Shown here piece by piece: positions 53,783 to 61,738 of a stretch of DNA of 64,000 bases. The stretch is taken from assembly GCF_003987255.1 (NCBI RefSeq), contig NZ_PIQC01000001.1, forward strand, positions 372,001 to 436,000, read 5' to 3'. Numbering within the stretch: position 1 is the stretch's first letter; the number at the start of each line of letters is the position of its first letter. The position numbers were made by a program, and so were the translations under genes. Under the pieces are notes generated by a model. That model was not told the DNA's origin and made no database searches. It saw only the letters and a program-made list of their open reading frames with translations. Source of the stretch: Idiomarina ramblicola (GTDB lineage Bacteria; Pseudomonadota; Gammaproteobacteria; Enterobacterales; Alteromonadaceae).

Positions 53783-54127
53783 ATGAAATATCTCTGTCTT
53801 GTTTACGCAAATGAAGAACAACTTCACAGCTTACCAGAAAGCCCTGAAGACTCTGAATGCTACGCTTATTCAGAACAGCAGAATCCACACGCAAACTTTC
53901 TGGCTAGTGAGGCACTTGAGTCGGTAGAAACCGCAACTACCGTCAGACCCAGAGGGAATGACGTGACCATTACCGATGGTCCTTTTGCGGAAACCAAAGA
54001 GCAGTTAGTCGGATTTTATATGATTGAAGCCCGTGACCTTAATCACGCTATTGATTACGCTAAAGGCATTCCCGCAGCCAGAGTTGGGTGTATTGAAGTC
54101 AGACCGGTACGAGACTTGGATATCTGA
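53783..54127 (+). CDS. YCII-related (DGPF) protein, partner of an ECF42 sigma factor
   Basis: 114 residues with the dimeric ferredoxin-like YCII fold: MKYLCLVYANEEQL, TVRPRGNDVTITDGPFAETKEQLVGFYMIEARDLNHAIDYAKGIPAARVGCIEVRPV. The DGPF motif is the mark of the proteins encoded beside ECF42 sigma factors. It lies 5 bp before the sigma gene. Function in the sigma system is not established in the family; no anti-sigma gene is seen. Confidence 0.9.
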   Translation: MKYLCLVYANEEQLHSLPESPEDSECYAYSEQQNPHANFLASEALESVETATTVRPRGNDVTITDGPFAETKEQLVGFYMIEARDLNHAIDYAKGIPAARVGCIEVRPVRDLDI

Positions 54128-54132
54128 CGTCT

Positions 54133-55368
54133 ATGCCAGGCTTAAGCATCCAGCAACAAATATCGCTGCTTTATAAGCAGCAGTCACGACGGATCCTGGC
54201 AACATTAATACGTTTACTCGGAGACTTTGAACTTGCTGAGGAAGCTATGCAGGAAGCATTCTCGGCAGCTTTAAAGCAGTGGCCGGCTGAAGGCATCCCT
54301 GAAAAACCCCGAGCCTGGTTAATTTCAGCAGGCCGCTTCAAAGCCATTGATCGCCTGCGTAAATTAAAACGACAAGCGGCCTGGGCAGACGAGTTCATCG
54401 AACACACTGGCGACTCGTTTAGTTTATCGACACAAGATATCGATGATGACCAGCTACGCCTTATATTTACCTGTTGCCACCCTGCTCTTCCCGAAGATGC
54501 CCGTGTAGCGCTCACCTTAAGAGAGGTTTGCGGCTTGACCACAGAACAGGTTGCCAGTGCGTTCTTGCTAAAACCCACAGCAATTGCGCAACGCATTGTC
54601 CGGGCGAAACGAAAAATCCGTGAGGCAGGCATTCCCTACGAAGTCCCTGAGAAAAAGCAGCTACCGCAGCGGCTAAATACCGTTCTTCAGGTTATTTATT
54701 TGGTTTTTAATGAGGGCTATTGCGCCTCATCGGGTGATAATTTAGTGAATTCAGCACTGATGGACGAAGCAATACACCTGACGAGGCAGCTGTCACACCT
54801 ACTGAATACAACTGAGATAAACGGTTTACTGGCACTTATGCTATTTCAGTCGTCACGACGAGCCGCACGGACGAACGAGCAAGGGAAGCTATTGCGTCTG
54901 GACCAGCAGGACAGAAGCCTATGGAATAACCAACAAATTAAGGAAGCTGACCGTTTACTCCAGGACATTTTACCCAAGCCCGATATGGGCCCTTATACGA
55001 TACAAGCCGCCATTGCCGGGCTACACGCTGACGCACCCCATTACAAAGACACCAACTGGCGAGAGATTCTGGCCTTTTATGACTTGCTTATACGAATACA
55101 AAATACGCCAGTTGTTGCTCTTAACCGCGCTGTCGCTCTATCTATGGCCTTTGGTCCTGAGGAAGGCTTAAAAGCCATTAAACAACTCAATCATTCCGGG
55201 GTATTAGATAACTATCATCTGTTGCACGCCAGTCAGGCTGACCTTCATCGCCAGTTGAAACAGTTCAATCAAGCTGCCGCATGTTACCGGCGGGCAATTG
55301 AACTTAGCGAACAGTCTGCTGAACGACACTACCTTCAGCAGCAGTTAGATAAGCTCAATAAACCATAA
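54133..55368 (+). CDS. ECF42-type RNA polymerase sigma factor with TPR-like C-terminal extension
   Basis: 411 residues. Region 2 (ILATLIRLLGDFELAEEAMQEAFSAALKQWPAEGIPEKPRAWLISAGRFKAIDRLRKLKRQ) and region 4 (LTLREVCGLTTEQVASAFLLKPTAIAQRIVRAKRKI) form the sigma core in about 190 residues; the rest is the long DUF6596/TPR-like extension of ECF42 (VIYLVFNEGYCASSGDNLVNSALMDEAIHLTRQL, then NRAVALSMAFGPEEGLKAI). In ECF42 this extension is needed for activity, and there is no anti-sigma factor. The DGPF gene is 5 bp upstream. Confidence 0.93.
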   Translation: MPGLSIQQQISLLYKQQSRRILATLIRLLGDFELAEEAMQEAFSAALKQWPAEGIPEKPRAWLISAGRFKAIDRLRKLKRQAAWADEFIEHTGDSFSLSTQDIDDDQLRLIFTCCHPALPEDARVALTLREVCGLTTEQVASAFLLKPTAIAQRIVRAKRKIREAGIPYEVPEKKQLPQRLNTVLQVIYLVFNEGYCASSGDNLVNSALMDEAIHLTRQLSHLLNTTEINGLLALMLFQSSRRAARTNEQGKLLRLDQQDRSLWNNQQIKEADRLLQDILPKPDMGPYTIQAAIAGLHADAPHYKDTNWREILAFYDLLIRIQNTPVVALNRAVALSMAFGPEEGLKAIKQLNHSGVLDNYHLLHASQADLHRQLKQFNQAAACYRRAIELSEQSAERHYLQQQLDKLNKP

Positions 55369-55443
55369 TTTCATGTCGACTTCCGGCTTTGCAAAACGAC
55401 TATTAGACGAAGTCTACCTTCACAATAATAAAGGAGCATCGTT

Positions 55444-55815
55444 ATGCAAGCTACAGAACAGTTTTTGAAAATTTTCAGTGACGCATGGGCAACTCAGGAT
55501 ATGGATACCATTCTGAACGCTGTAACTGAGGACTTTCAGTTTCGTATGGCCAATTGCGAAGAAGCCGTGAAAGGTAAAGCTGCCTTCGCCGACTGGCTAA
55601 AAAATATGAACTGCGGCGAAGGAAAAGCGACCATCACTCACAACCGAATTATCATCAACGAGCAGCAAGCCGCATTAACCGGAGAGATAAAGGTCACTGG
55701 TGATGGGCCCGAGCAGCATTTTGCTTTTTGTGATGTCTATACCCTCTTAGACGATAAGATCAGCACCCTAACAGCTTACTGTGTGAAATATGGGGAAGGT
55801 ATGGGCTGTGAATAA
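55444..55815 (+). CDS. SnoaL-like/NTF2-fold protein after the sigma factor
   Basis: 123 residues, cytoplasmic: MQATEQFLKIFSDAWATQDMDTILNAVTEDFQFRMANCEEAVKGKAAFADWLKNM is the cone-shaped NTF2-fold start, followed by strands TITHNRIIINEQQAALTGEIKVTG and HFAFCDVYTLLDDKISTLTAYCVKYG. Catalytic role unknown. Strong ribosome site AAAGGAGC. It lies 75 bp after the sigma gene and may be in its regulon or operon; SnoaL-like proteins also accompany ECF41 factors. Confidence 0.78.
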   Translation: MQATEQFLKIFSDAWATQDMDTILNAVTEDFQFRMANCEEAVKGKAAFADWLKNMNCGEGKATITHNRIIINEQQAALTGEIKVTGDGPEQHFAFCDVYTLLDDKISTLTAYCVKYGEGMGCE

Positions 55816-55833
55816 AGGCTAATGGCCACCGAG

Positions 55834-55864
55834 TAGCCCCTCATTAAGTGTGGGGCTATCTTTT
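55834..55864 (+). terminator. Rho-independent terminator after the SnoaL-like gene
   Basis: Stem TAGCCCC (55834-55840) / GGGGCTA (55852-55858), 11-nt loop, followed by TCTTTT. Position 18 bp after the stop supports it as the end of the DGPF-sigma-SnoaL transcript. Confidence 0.75.
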
Positions 55865-55918
55865 CATCGCTTCTCTGTTAAATTATCCGGCACTTAGAAG
55901 ACAACTCGGTGAAACTTT

Positions 55919-56506
55919 ATGGAACTCCCTTTCTCGCAAGCATGTGAAAACAACAAAAACCCAATACTTAATGTGCTGGAAGTCGCTTTTGCTAACGCTT
56001 CACGGGTTCTGGAAGTTGGCAGCGGTACAGGGCAACATGCCGTCTACTTCGCCAGAAAACTCTCTCACTTAGAATGGCAGGCAAGTGACCAGCCGGCCTA
56101 TTTACCGGGGGTAAAAGCCCGAATTGAAAAAGAAGGAGTACCAGGTCAGCCTTTGCCGGTTGAGTTCGATGTGTTTCAGTCTGCACCTCATGGACAGTTC
56201 GATGCCTTATTTACCGCAAATACTTGTCACATTATGCCCAAAGAAGGTGTCGAAGCGCTGTTTAATCAATTAGCGGACAAGCTTAAATCAGTGAAGCATC
56301 TATGTATTTACGGACCGTTTAATGACAACGGGCATTTCACCAGTGACAGCAACCGTGCGTTTAATCAGTCTTTACGGGCGCGAGACAGCCAAATGGGGAT
56401 ACGTGATAAACAATGGATTGCGAAGCTTGCCAGCCAGCAAGGGTTAAGCTTAAAAAACATCCATGCTATGCCGGCAAACAATCAAATTCTGGAATTTCAG
56501 CGTTAA
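55919..56506 (+). CDS. DUF938 SAM-dependent methyltransferase
   Basis: 195 residues: class I methyltransferase-like core with motif I VLEVGSGTGQHAVYFARKL, LEWQASDQPAYLPG (acidic loop), and FDALFTANTCHIMPKEGVEALFNQLADKL, with LCIYGPFNDNGHFTSDSNRAFNQSLRARDSQMGIRD, a strongly DUF938-type stretch. Cytoplasmic; substrate unknown. Its stop is 17 bp from the convergent OmpA-like lipoprotein gene. Confidence 0.85.
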   Translation: MELPFSQACENNKNPILNVLEVAFANASRVLEVGSGTGQHAVYFARKLSHLEWQASDQPAYLPGVKARIEKEGVPGQPLPVEFDVFQSAPHGQFDALFTANTCHIMPKEGVEALFNQLADKLKSVKHLCIYGPFNDNGHFTSDSNRAFNQSLRARDSQMGIRDKQWIAKLASQQGLSLKNIHAMPANNQILEFQR

Positions 56507-56523
56507 TGCCTTAACTACCGCAC

Positions 56524-57150
56524 TTATTTTGTATTAGGGACAATACGCAACTCAACCCGACGGTTTAACTGACGGCCGCTCTCCGTGTCGTTATCTGCAA
56601 CTGGCATACTCTCGCCATAACCTTCTGTTGTTACACGACGCGAGTCCACGCCACCTCCAACTAAGTGGTTGCGTACGGCCTTAGCGCGGTTTAAAGACAG
56701 TTGCTGGTTATACTCTGCGGACCCTGTGCTGTCGGTATGACCTTCTATCAGCATGGTGGTTTTCTCATACTTTTGCAGAACCCGGGCAACATCGTCCAAT
56801 ACCGGATTAAAGCTTTGAGAAATGTTCGCACTGCCTGTGGCAAACGTAATATTGCTTGGCAGTTGCAAACGAAGGTTATCGCCGTCGCGTATTACCTTCA
56901 CGCCACTGTCAGCCAGCTCTTCCCTGAATTCTTCTTCCTGCTTATCCATATAAGAACCAATGGCACCACCTGCCAGTGCACCAACAGCAGCACCCCAGAC
57001 ATAGCGGCTTTTGTCGTGATCGCCCGTTCCTTTACCAAGCAATGCACCCGTTACAGCACCTATAGAGGCCCCCTTTTGGGTGTTACTCATATTTTCACAA
57101 CCAACAAGCGCTAACGATGACATTGTCATAGCCAAAACTAATTTTTTCAT
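56524..57150 (-). CDS. OmpA-family lipoprotein with glycine-zipper (YiaD-like)
   Basis: 208 residues: lipobox LVGC (Cys18), glycine-zipper hydrophobic segments (GASIGAVTGALLGKG, WGAAVGALAGGAIGSYMDKQEEE), then an OmpA-like peptidoglycan-binding domain (about 90-205): LPSNITFATGSANISQSFNPVLDDVARVL, LIEGHTDSTGSAEYNQQLSLNRAKAV, GYGESMPVADNDTESGRQLNRRVEL. The Asp and Arg that bind diaminopimelate (HTDS and NRRVE) are present. Outer-membrane lipoprotein linking to the cell wall; overall layout as YiaD. Confidence 0.92.
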   Translation of the reverse strand: MKKLVLAMTMSSLALVGCENMSNTQKGASIGAVTGALLGKGTGDHDKSRYVWGAAVGALAGGAIGSYMDKQEEEFREELADSGVKVIRDGDNLRLQLPSNITFATGSANISQSFNPVLDDVARVLQKYEKTTMLIEGHTDSTGSAEYNQQLSLNRAKAVRNHLVGGGVDSRRVTTEGYGESMPVADNDTESGRQLNRRVELRIVPNTK

Positions 57151-57303
57151 ACCATTACTCCTTTAAGTGGTTAATGCCCTGAAAACTAGCATGCTTTAGT
57201 ATAGACCCTTATAAGATTTGCGGATTCTTTACTAACCGTTTCACCTTCGTACTCAGCAGTGGTAACTTTAGGGGAAAGTTGTAACCCGTAAATATTTACT
57301 GCT

Positions 57304-58119
57304 ATGACAATAACTGATCCTATCCAGGCCCGTGACGTTCTTATGGAATTTCTGCATAAGCACGCCCCGGTCACTATCATTACAGGTGCCGGTATGAGCA
57401 CCGACTCTGGCATTCCTGACTACAGGGATAGTGACGGCGAGTGGAAACGAACACCTCCGGTTCAGCACCAGGACTACATGCGCAGCGAAGCTGTTCGTAA
57501 AAGGTACTGGGCGCGCAGTTTGTTTGGCTGGCCAGTTCTATATCACGCAAAGCCTAACTCCGCACATTACGCTATTACCCAATTGCAACAGCAAGGGTTA
57601 GTTCGTCACATTATTACGCAGAATGTTGATGGTCTGCACCAAAAAGCCGGCGCGAAAAGCGTGATTAACTTGCATGGGTACGCCAACGACATGGTCTGTA
57701 TGAATTGCCGCCAGATTAGTCCCAGACTGGACATGCATGAACGCAGCCTGAAGATGAACCCGGATTTTGCTGCCCTTGAAGCGGTCGCCGCGCCGGACGG
57801 AGACGCAGACTTAGAAGCTGACTTTGAAAAATTCAACGTCGCCAGTTGCATGAGCTGTGGCGGCATTCTTAAACCTGATGTTGTCTACTTTGGCGATAAT
57901 GTTCCCCGCCTCCGCGTCGAAGAGGCCCAAAAGGCATTAAAGGAGAGTAACGCTCTGCTCGCTATCGGAACATCGCTTATGGTTTTTTCAGGCTACCGTT
58001 TTGCCCGACAAGCCCATCAAAATAACCAGCCTATTGCCTTGTTAACACTTGGTAAGACTCGGGCTGACGATTTAGCGGATATGAAACTGAACTGCTCTAT
58101 CAGGGACGTATTGCTATGA
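57304..58119 (+). CDS. Sir2-family NAD-dependent protein deacylase
   Basis: 271 residues, cytoplasmic sirtuin. NAD motif GAGMSTDSGIPDYRDSDG (28-45), QNVDGLHQKAG, catalytic His in NLHGYAND, and four zinc cysteines in CMNC and CMSCGG. The PDYR(D/S) and HQD segment near RTPPVQHQDYMRSEAVRKRYWARSLFGWP are typical of class II, SIRT4-like sirtuins, which remove acyl groups from lysines. It stands between the OmpA-family lipoprotein gene (divergent) and a convergent lipoprotein gene. Confidence 0.92.
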   Translation: MTITDPIQARDVLMEFLHKHAPVTIITGAGMSTDSGIPDYRDSDGEWKRTPPVQHQDYMRSEAVRKRYWARSLFGWPVLYHAKPNSAHYAITQLQQQGLVRHIITQNVDGLHQKAGAKSVINLHGYANDMVCMNCRQISPRLDMHERSLKMNPDFAALEAVAAPDGDADLEADFEKFNVASCMSCGGILKPDVVYFGDNVPRLRVEEAQKALKESNALLAIGTSLMVFSGYRFARQAHQNNQPIALLTLGKTRADDLADMKLNCSIRDVLL

Positions 58120-58153
58120 ATTACGAACTTTCCAAAGGCAGTTTGTTTGAGTT

Positions 58154-58181
58154 GAGGAAGAAAGCTCAATGTTTCTTCCTC
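58154..58181. terminator. Terminator-like hairpin after the sirtuin gene
   Basis: Perfect 10-bp arms GAGGAAGAAA (58154-58163) and TTTCTTCCTC (58172-58181), loop of 8 nt, between two convergent genes. T-run is weak on the plus strand (GTTTGTG). Confidence 0.55.
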
Positions 58182-58197
58182 GTTTGTGCCAAAAAAC

Positions 58198-58818
58198 TTA
58201 TTGTATTAAGGCTTGCTGAATAGCATCGTCTAAGAAAATTGACTCAAAACGGTGCTTATAAATAGTTTGCATTTCGTTTGAGATAAGACCGTTGCCTACA
58301 TCATTCTCGCCTTTAAAGCTTCGCTTGGTTTTCTCTTCGCCGTTTTTTCCTAAAACAAGCACGTCCACGTCGTACCAGGAGCTGTCAGAAAAGGCGTGGT
58401 AGTCGTATTTCCACTCATTCAGAGCAATAATAACTGAAGGACGCTCTTGCTTTGCCAGTGCCTCTTTAATACTGCTAACACTCATTGAGTGAGATGTCAG
58501 ATAAGCCTCGGCTTTTACGCCTTGCTTTTTAAAGCCTGCAACTAACCGGTCAGTTAAGTATTCAGACATAGGCTGCCGATTATAAGTGTACTGAGAATAA
58601 GGGATCCCAAAGCTTGAACGCAACAACCCTTCAAAGCTTGGCGCTTTATCGTTATTCAAAACGTACTCTCGTTTATCAACCACAGCTATTGAAATCGACT
58701 CAAGTTCATTAGGTGTATTTACAGCAGGGGCCGCTTGCTCCGCATTCATTGTCGAAGTACAGCCCGACAAATAGAAACTCGCAACGGCTAACGCGACCAA
58801 CTTTCCAATTTTAAACAT
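58198..58818 (-). CDS. Lipoprotein of unknown function (YajG-like possibility)
   Basis: 206 residues with lipobox LSGC (Cys20) after MFKIGKLVALAVASFY. The mature part begins with a Thr/Ala-rich linker, then ISIAVVDKREYVLNNDKAPSFEGLLRSSFGIPYSQYTYNRQPMSEYLTDRLVAGFKKQGVKAEAYL, and a repeat of alpha/beta character (RPSVIIALNEWKYDYHAFSDSSWYDVDVLVLGKNG). The order is reminiscent of YajG-type lipoproteins, but I cannot confirm it. Outer membrane is likely (Thr at +2). Upstream lies a 190-bp region with inverted ATAAC-TAATT-GTTAT. Confidence 0.7.
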   Translation of the reverse strand: MFKIGKLVALAVASFYLSGCTSTMNAEQAAPAVNTPNELESISIAVVDKREYVLNNDKAPSFEGLLRSSFGIPYSQYTYNRQPMSEYLTDRLVAGFKKQGVKAEAYLTSHSMSVSSIKEALAKQERPSVIIALNEWKYDYHAFSDSSWYDVDVLVLGKNGEEKTKRSFKGENDVGNGLISNEMQTIYKHRFESIFLDDAIQQALIQ

Positions 58819-59008
58819 TTATTTTCCTTAATTATTAAATACTAACAACGGTATTCTGAGGTTATCAGTGAGGCACCCCAAAAAGCCGCGCCAATAGTAT
58901 CCTAATAACTAATTGTTATAAATATAGCATCCACTGTATATTTTAGGTTTTGGTGATAAGCTACGAGTTATTCATTAAAAAATTTGCTTTATTTAACGGA
59001 GCCGTGCC

Positions 59009-59944
59009 ATGAAAGCAGTGATTTTAGATAGCGATAGTTTAGGTGAAGGCATTGACTTATCCCCTATTGAAAATCAGGTCAGCGAGCTCGTCTGTTACCC
59101 TCTCACTTCGCCTGAGCAAGTCGATGAACGTATTCAAAATGCCGATATCGTTATTACCAACAAAGTTGTGCTCAAGGGGTCTTCTTTAGAGAGGACAGAG
59201 AAGTTAAAGCTAGTCTGTGTACTGGCTACAGGCATGAACAATATCGACTTAGAGGCAGCCAAAAAGCTTGGCATTCCAGTTAAAAATGTTGAAGCCTATG
59301 GTACGCCAAGCGTTGTCCAACACACGCTAATGATGATGCTGTCGCTGGCGACAAAAATGCCGGTTATGCAAAAACGTATGGCAGCCGGTGACTGGCAACA
59401 ATCCCCGTTGTTTACTCTGCTTGACCCGCCAACATTTCAACTTGAGGGCAAACACCTGGTTATTGTCGGCTCAGGCGAACTTGGGCAAGCGGTAAAAAAA
59501 CAAGCTGAAGCTCTGGGTATGCGCGTGACCTTTACCGCCCGTCCGGGAAAAACCGACGACTCGCGCCCCAGTTTTGAGGCATTATTGCCTGAGGCCGACG
59601 TTATTTCTTTCCATTGCCCGTTAAACAACGAAACAAAAAGTTTACTTAACCGCGAGAATCTTAAGCATTGCCAGCCTCACGCTTTAGTCATTAATAACGC
59701 CCGGGGCGGTGTTGCAAACGAGCACGACGTGCTGGACGCGTTACGTAACGGCCAAATTGGCGGCTACGCAACCGATGTGCTTCCACAAGAACCTCCTAAA
59801 GACGGTCATCCGTTACTTGATGCACTCAACGAACCCTTGAACCTAATTGTGACGCCGCATAATGCCTGGACTTCTCCGGAAGCACGACAACGTATTGTCG
59901 AGCTAACTGCCAATAACATAAGCAGCGGGTGTTCCCAGACTTAA
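59009..59944 (+). CDS. D-2-hydroxyacid dehydrogenase (glycerate/hydroxypyruvate type)
   Basis: 311 residues, NAD(P)-dependent oxidoreductase. Nucleotide motif GSGELG (152-157 region), catalytic Arg in NNARGGVAN, Glu in LPQEPP, and His in VTPHNAW, so the triad is complete. It resembles glycerate dehydrogenase/hydroxypyruvate reductase (HprA-type) with TPLVCVLATGMNNIDLEAA-like sequence (LVCVLATGMNNIDLEAAKKLG). Substrate is inferred, not certain. Monocistronic, convergent with the MORN protein gene. Confidence 0.88.
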   Translation: MKAVILDSDSLGEGIDLSPIENQVSELVCYPLTSPEQVDERIQNADIVITNKVVLKGSSLERTEKLKLVCVLATGMNNIDLEAAKKLGIPVKNVEAYGTPSVVQHTLMMMLSLATKMPVMQKRMAAGDWQQSPLFTLLDPPTFQLEGKHLVIVGSGELGQAVKKQAEALGMRVTFTARPGKTDDSRPSFEALLPEADVISFHCPLNNETKSLLNRENLKHCQPHALVINNARGGVANEHDVLDALRNGQIGGYATDVLPQEPPKDGHPLLDALNEPLNLIVTPHNAWTSPEARQRIVELTANNISSGCSQT

Positions 59945-59972
59945 ACTCTCACTCTCCTGCACCATTAGGGGA

Positions 59973-60009
59973 AGAGGGTTGGCAAGGACAACGTCACCGC
60001 CAACCCTCT
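59973..60009. terminator. Long hairpin between convergent genes
   Basis: Perfect 11-bp arms AGAGGGTTGGC (59973-59983) and GCCAACCCTCT (59999-60009), loop of 15 nt, between the dehydrogenase stop and the end of the MORN protein gene. No T-run, so it may act as 3'-end stabiliser or bidirectional terminator. Confidence 0.55.
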
Positions 60010-60013
60010 GGCT

Positions 60014-61738
60014 TTATGGAAAATCACTTAACTCAAATTCGTCCTCAAAATATTCTTCTTTCAATTCGCCATTTTCGTAAACTGAAATTGAGAAGGGTTG
60101 ACCTGACGTATATGACCAGGTTTTTCCATGTCTACGGTCGTTCTTGTATTGGCTTATACTATACAGAGCACCTTCCTCACTGAAACTAACCATAACACCT
60201 TCCAGCACACCGTCATCACTAAATGACTCAATACGACGCAAGTAGCCCTCTGGCGAGTATGTACGCCACTCGCCTACTTTCACATTACTCTCATAACTGC
60301 CCTGATAAGTTTTATAAGGCGCATAACCAAGTGACTCATGCCACTCACCCTCGCGTTTTCCATCAATATACTCGCCTTTAACGACAAGCTCTCCGTCTGA
60401 GTACTCACGGTATTCACCATCTCGAACACCATTTTTATAATGCTCTCGCAGTCGCAGGTTACCTTTATTATCGTAGCTTTCACGTACACCATTGAGTTTG
60501 CCTTCAGAGTTATACTGTTCTTTTAGAACACCGTAACTATCATCAATGACCCACTCACCCACTTTTTTACCATGGTCATACTCACCCCGTGACTTAACCT
60601 CACCTTCACTGTTGGTCACGGTATAGGACCCGTGTCTCTTTCCTTCAACGAACCGAACTCGCTCTAGTCCATTTCCATAACGAGAGACATAAAGACCATG
60701 AAGATCGTAACCTTTAAATTCGCGACGATCCCGAACCTTTCCATCTTCATCGTAGCTCTCACTCATGCGCCATTTCTTATCTAACGCCTGGCGAGTTAAC
60801 CGGGTTAATTTCCCTTGTTCGTTGAACCATTTCCGTTCATCAACTAACCCTTTATCAGTCTCAATCTGTTCCCGCGAGCTGGTTAGCACGCCATTATTGT
60901 CGTAAGCACGATGAGCTATGACTTGACCTTTATCATTACGCTCTTCATAGCGTCGTAAATCACCGCTCTCATAATAGTGCTTCGTTTCGCCAACCCGCTT
61001 ACGCCCTTTATATTCCTGAGTCTTTTTAACTGAGCCATCCTTAAAATAGTCGGTCGATACACCTTCACGTTTACCCTCTTTGAAATAAGATACTTTTGTC
61101 AGCTTACCTTCGGGGTCCCAGCGTTCTTCTTTGCCATGTTTTTCCCCGTTTTTATACTCCGTCTCATACATGACCTGACCATTCTTAAAATAACCGCGTT
61201 TCAGACCATTTATCTCGTCGTCTTTCATCACTTGTTCGGTCAGTAATATGCCGTTAGCCATGTAGGTTTTGTAAGTGCCATTGAGCTCACCATCTTCGTA
61301 GGTCATCTCACGCTTTTTCTTGCCGTTTTTATCATAGACAACTGTAGTTCCCTGCTGCACTCCATTTTTGTCGCGATAACCTTCCATATGAACCCCACCT
61401 GACTTAAAGTAGGTTTTATAGGGCCCTATCGCTATTGCCTTGTCGAACTCCAGAGAGTCAGAGCCAGTTTCGTAATATCGGCTGCCATCAAGGTGTTTAA
61501 TGACCAGGCGGTAACCGTCATCAACCTTGTTAACTTCGGCCAATAAGTAAGCGGCTTCGTTTTTATCATCTGTTGGCTGCAACTCGTCATCCAGCCATTT
61601 GATTTCAGTTTCTACTTTTGAAGGCTCAGCAGAGTTATCATCCTGGGTATCTTGCCCCTCGGTATTAGCCAAGGCATTAAATGAAACCAGTGTTAAAGCG
61701 ATTAAAAATAAATTTAAGAGTCGTTTCACTAAAGTCAT
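60014..61738 (-). CDS. Exported YwqK/MORN-like repeat protein
   Basis: 574 residues with signal peptide MTLVKRLLNLFLIALTLVSFNALA. After a short N-terminal domain, the remainder is a long run of YwqK-like (MORN-type) repeats of about 22 residues, each of the form YxxGxxxGxxxxYxxDGxxKxx (e.g. GTYKTYMANGILLTEQ, KRGYFKNGQVMYETEYKNGEKHGKEERW, REGVSTDYFKDGSVKK), around twenty copies. In bacteria such 'toxin-antitoxin YwqK' proteins are antitoxins or secretion/immunity factors; here it is exported and no toxin is recognisable, so that label is not adopted. Its ATG shares one base with the stop of the upstream lipoprotein gene (TGATG). Confidence 0.85.
   Translation of the reverse strand: MTLVKRLLNLFLIALTLVSFNALANTEGQDTQDDNSAEPSKVETEIKWLDDELQPTDDKNEAAYLLAEVNKVDDGYRLVIKHLDGSRYYETGSDSLEFDKAIAIGPYKTYFKSGGVHMEGYRDKNGVQQGTTVVYDKNGKKKREMTYEDGELNGTYKTYMANGILLTEQVMKDDEINGLKRGYFKNGQVMYETEYKNGEKHGKEERWDPEGKLTKVSYFKEGKREGVSTDYFKDGSVKKTQEYKGRKRVGETKHYYESGDLRRYEERNDKGQVIAHRAYDNNGVLTSSREQIETDKGLVDERKWFNEQGKLTRLTRQALDKKWRMSESYDEDGKVRDRREFKGYDLHGLYVSRYGNGLERVRFVEGKRHGSYTVTNSEGEVKSRGEYDHGKKVGEWVIDDSYGVLKEQYNSEGKLNGVRESYDNKGNLRLREHYKNGVRDGEYREYSDGELVVKGEYIDGKREGEWHESLGYAPYKTYQGSYESNVKVGEWRTYSPEGYLRRIESFSDDGVLEGVMVSFSEEGALYSISQYKNDRRHGKTWSYTSGQPFSISVYENGELKEEYFEDEFELSDFP

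Noticed and set aside
58905-58919. Operator ATAAC-TAATT-GTTAT upstream of the lipoprotein at 58198-58818
   Set aside because: Arms of only 5 bp in AT-rich DNA are likely by chance.
60014-61738. Toxin-antitoxin call for the YwqK-like protein
   Set aside because: It is exported, has no adjacent toxin and is coupled to a lipoprotein; repeat similarity alone is not enough.
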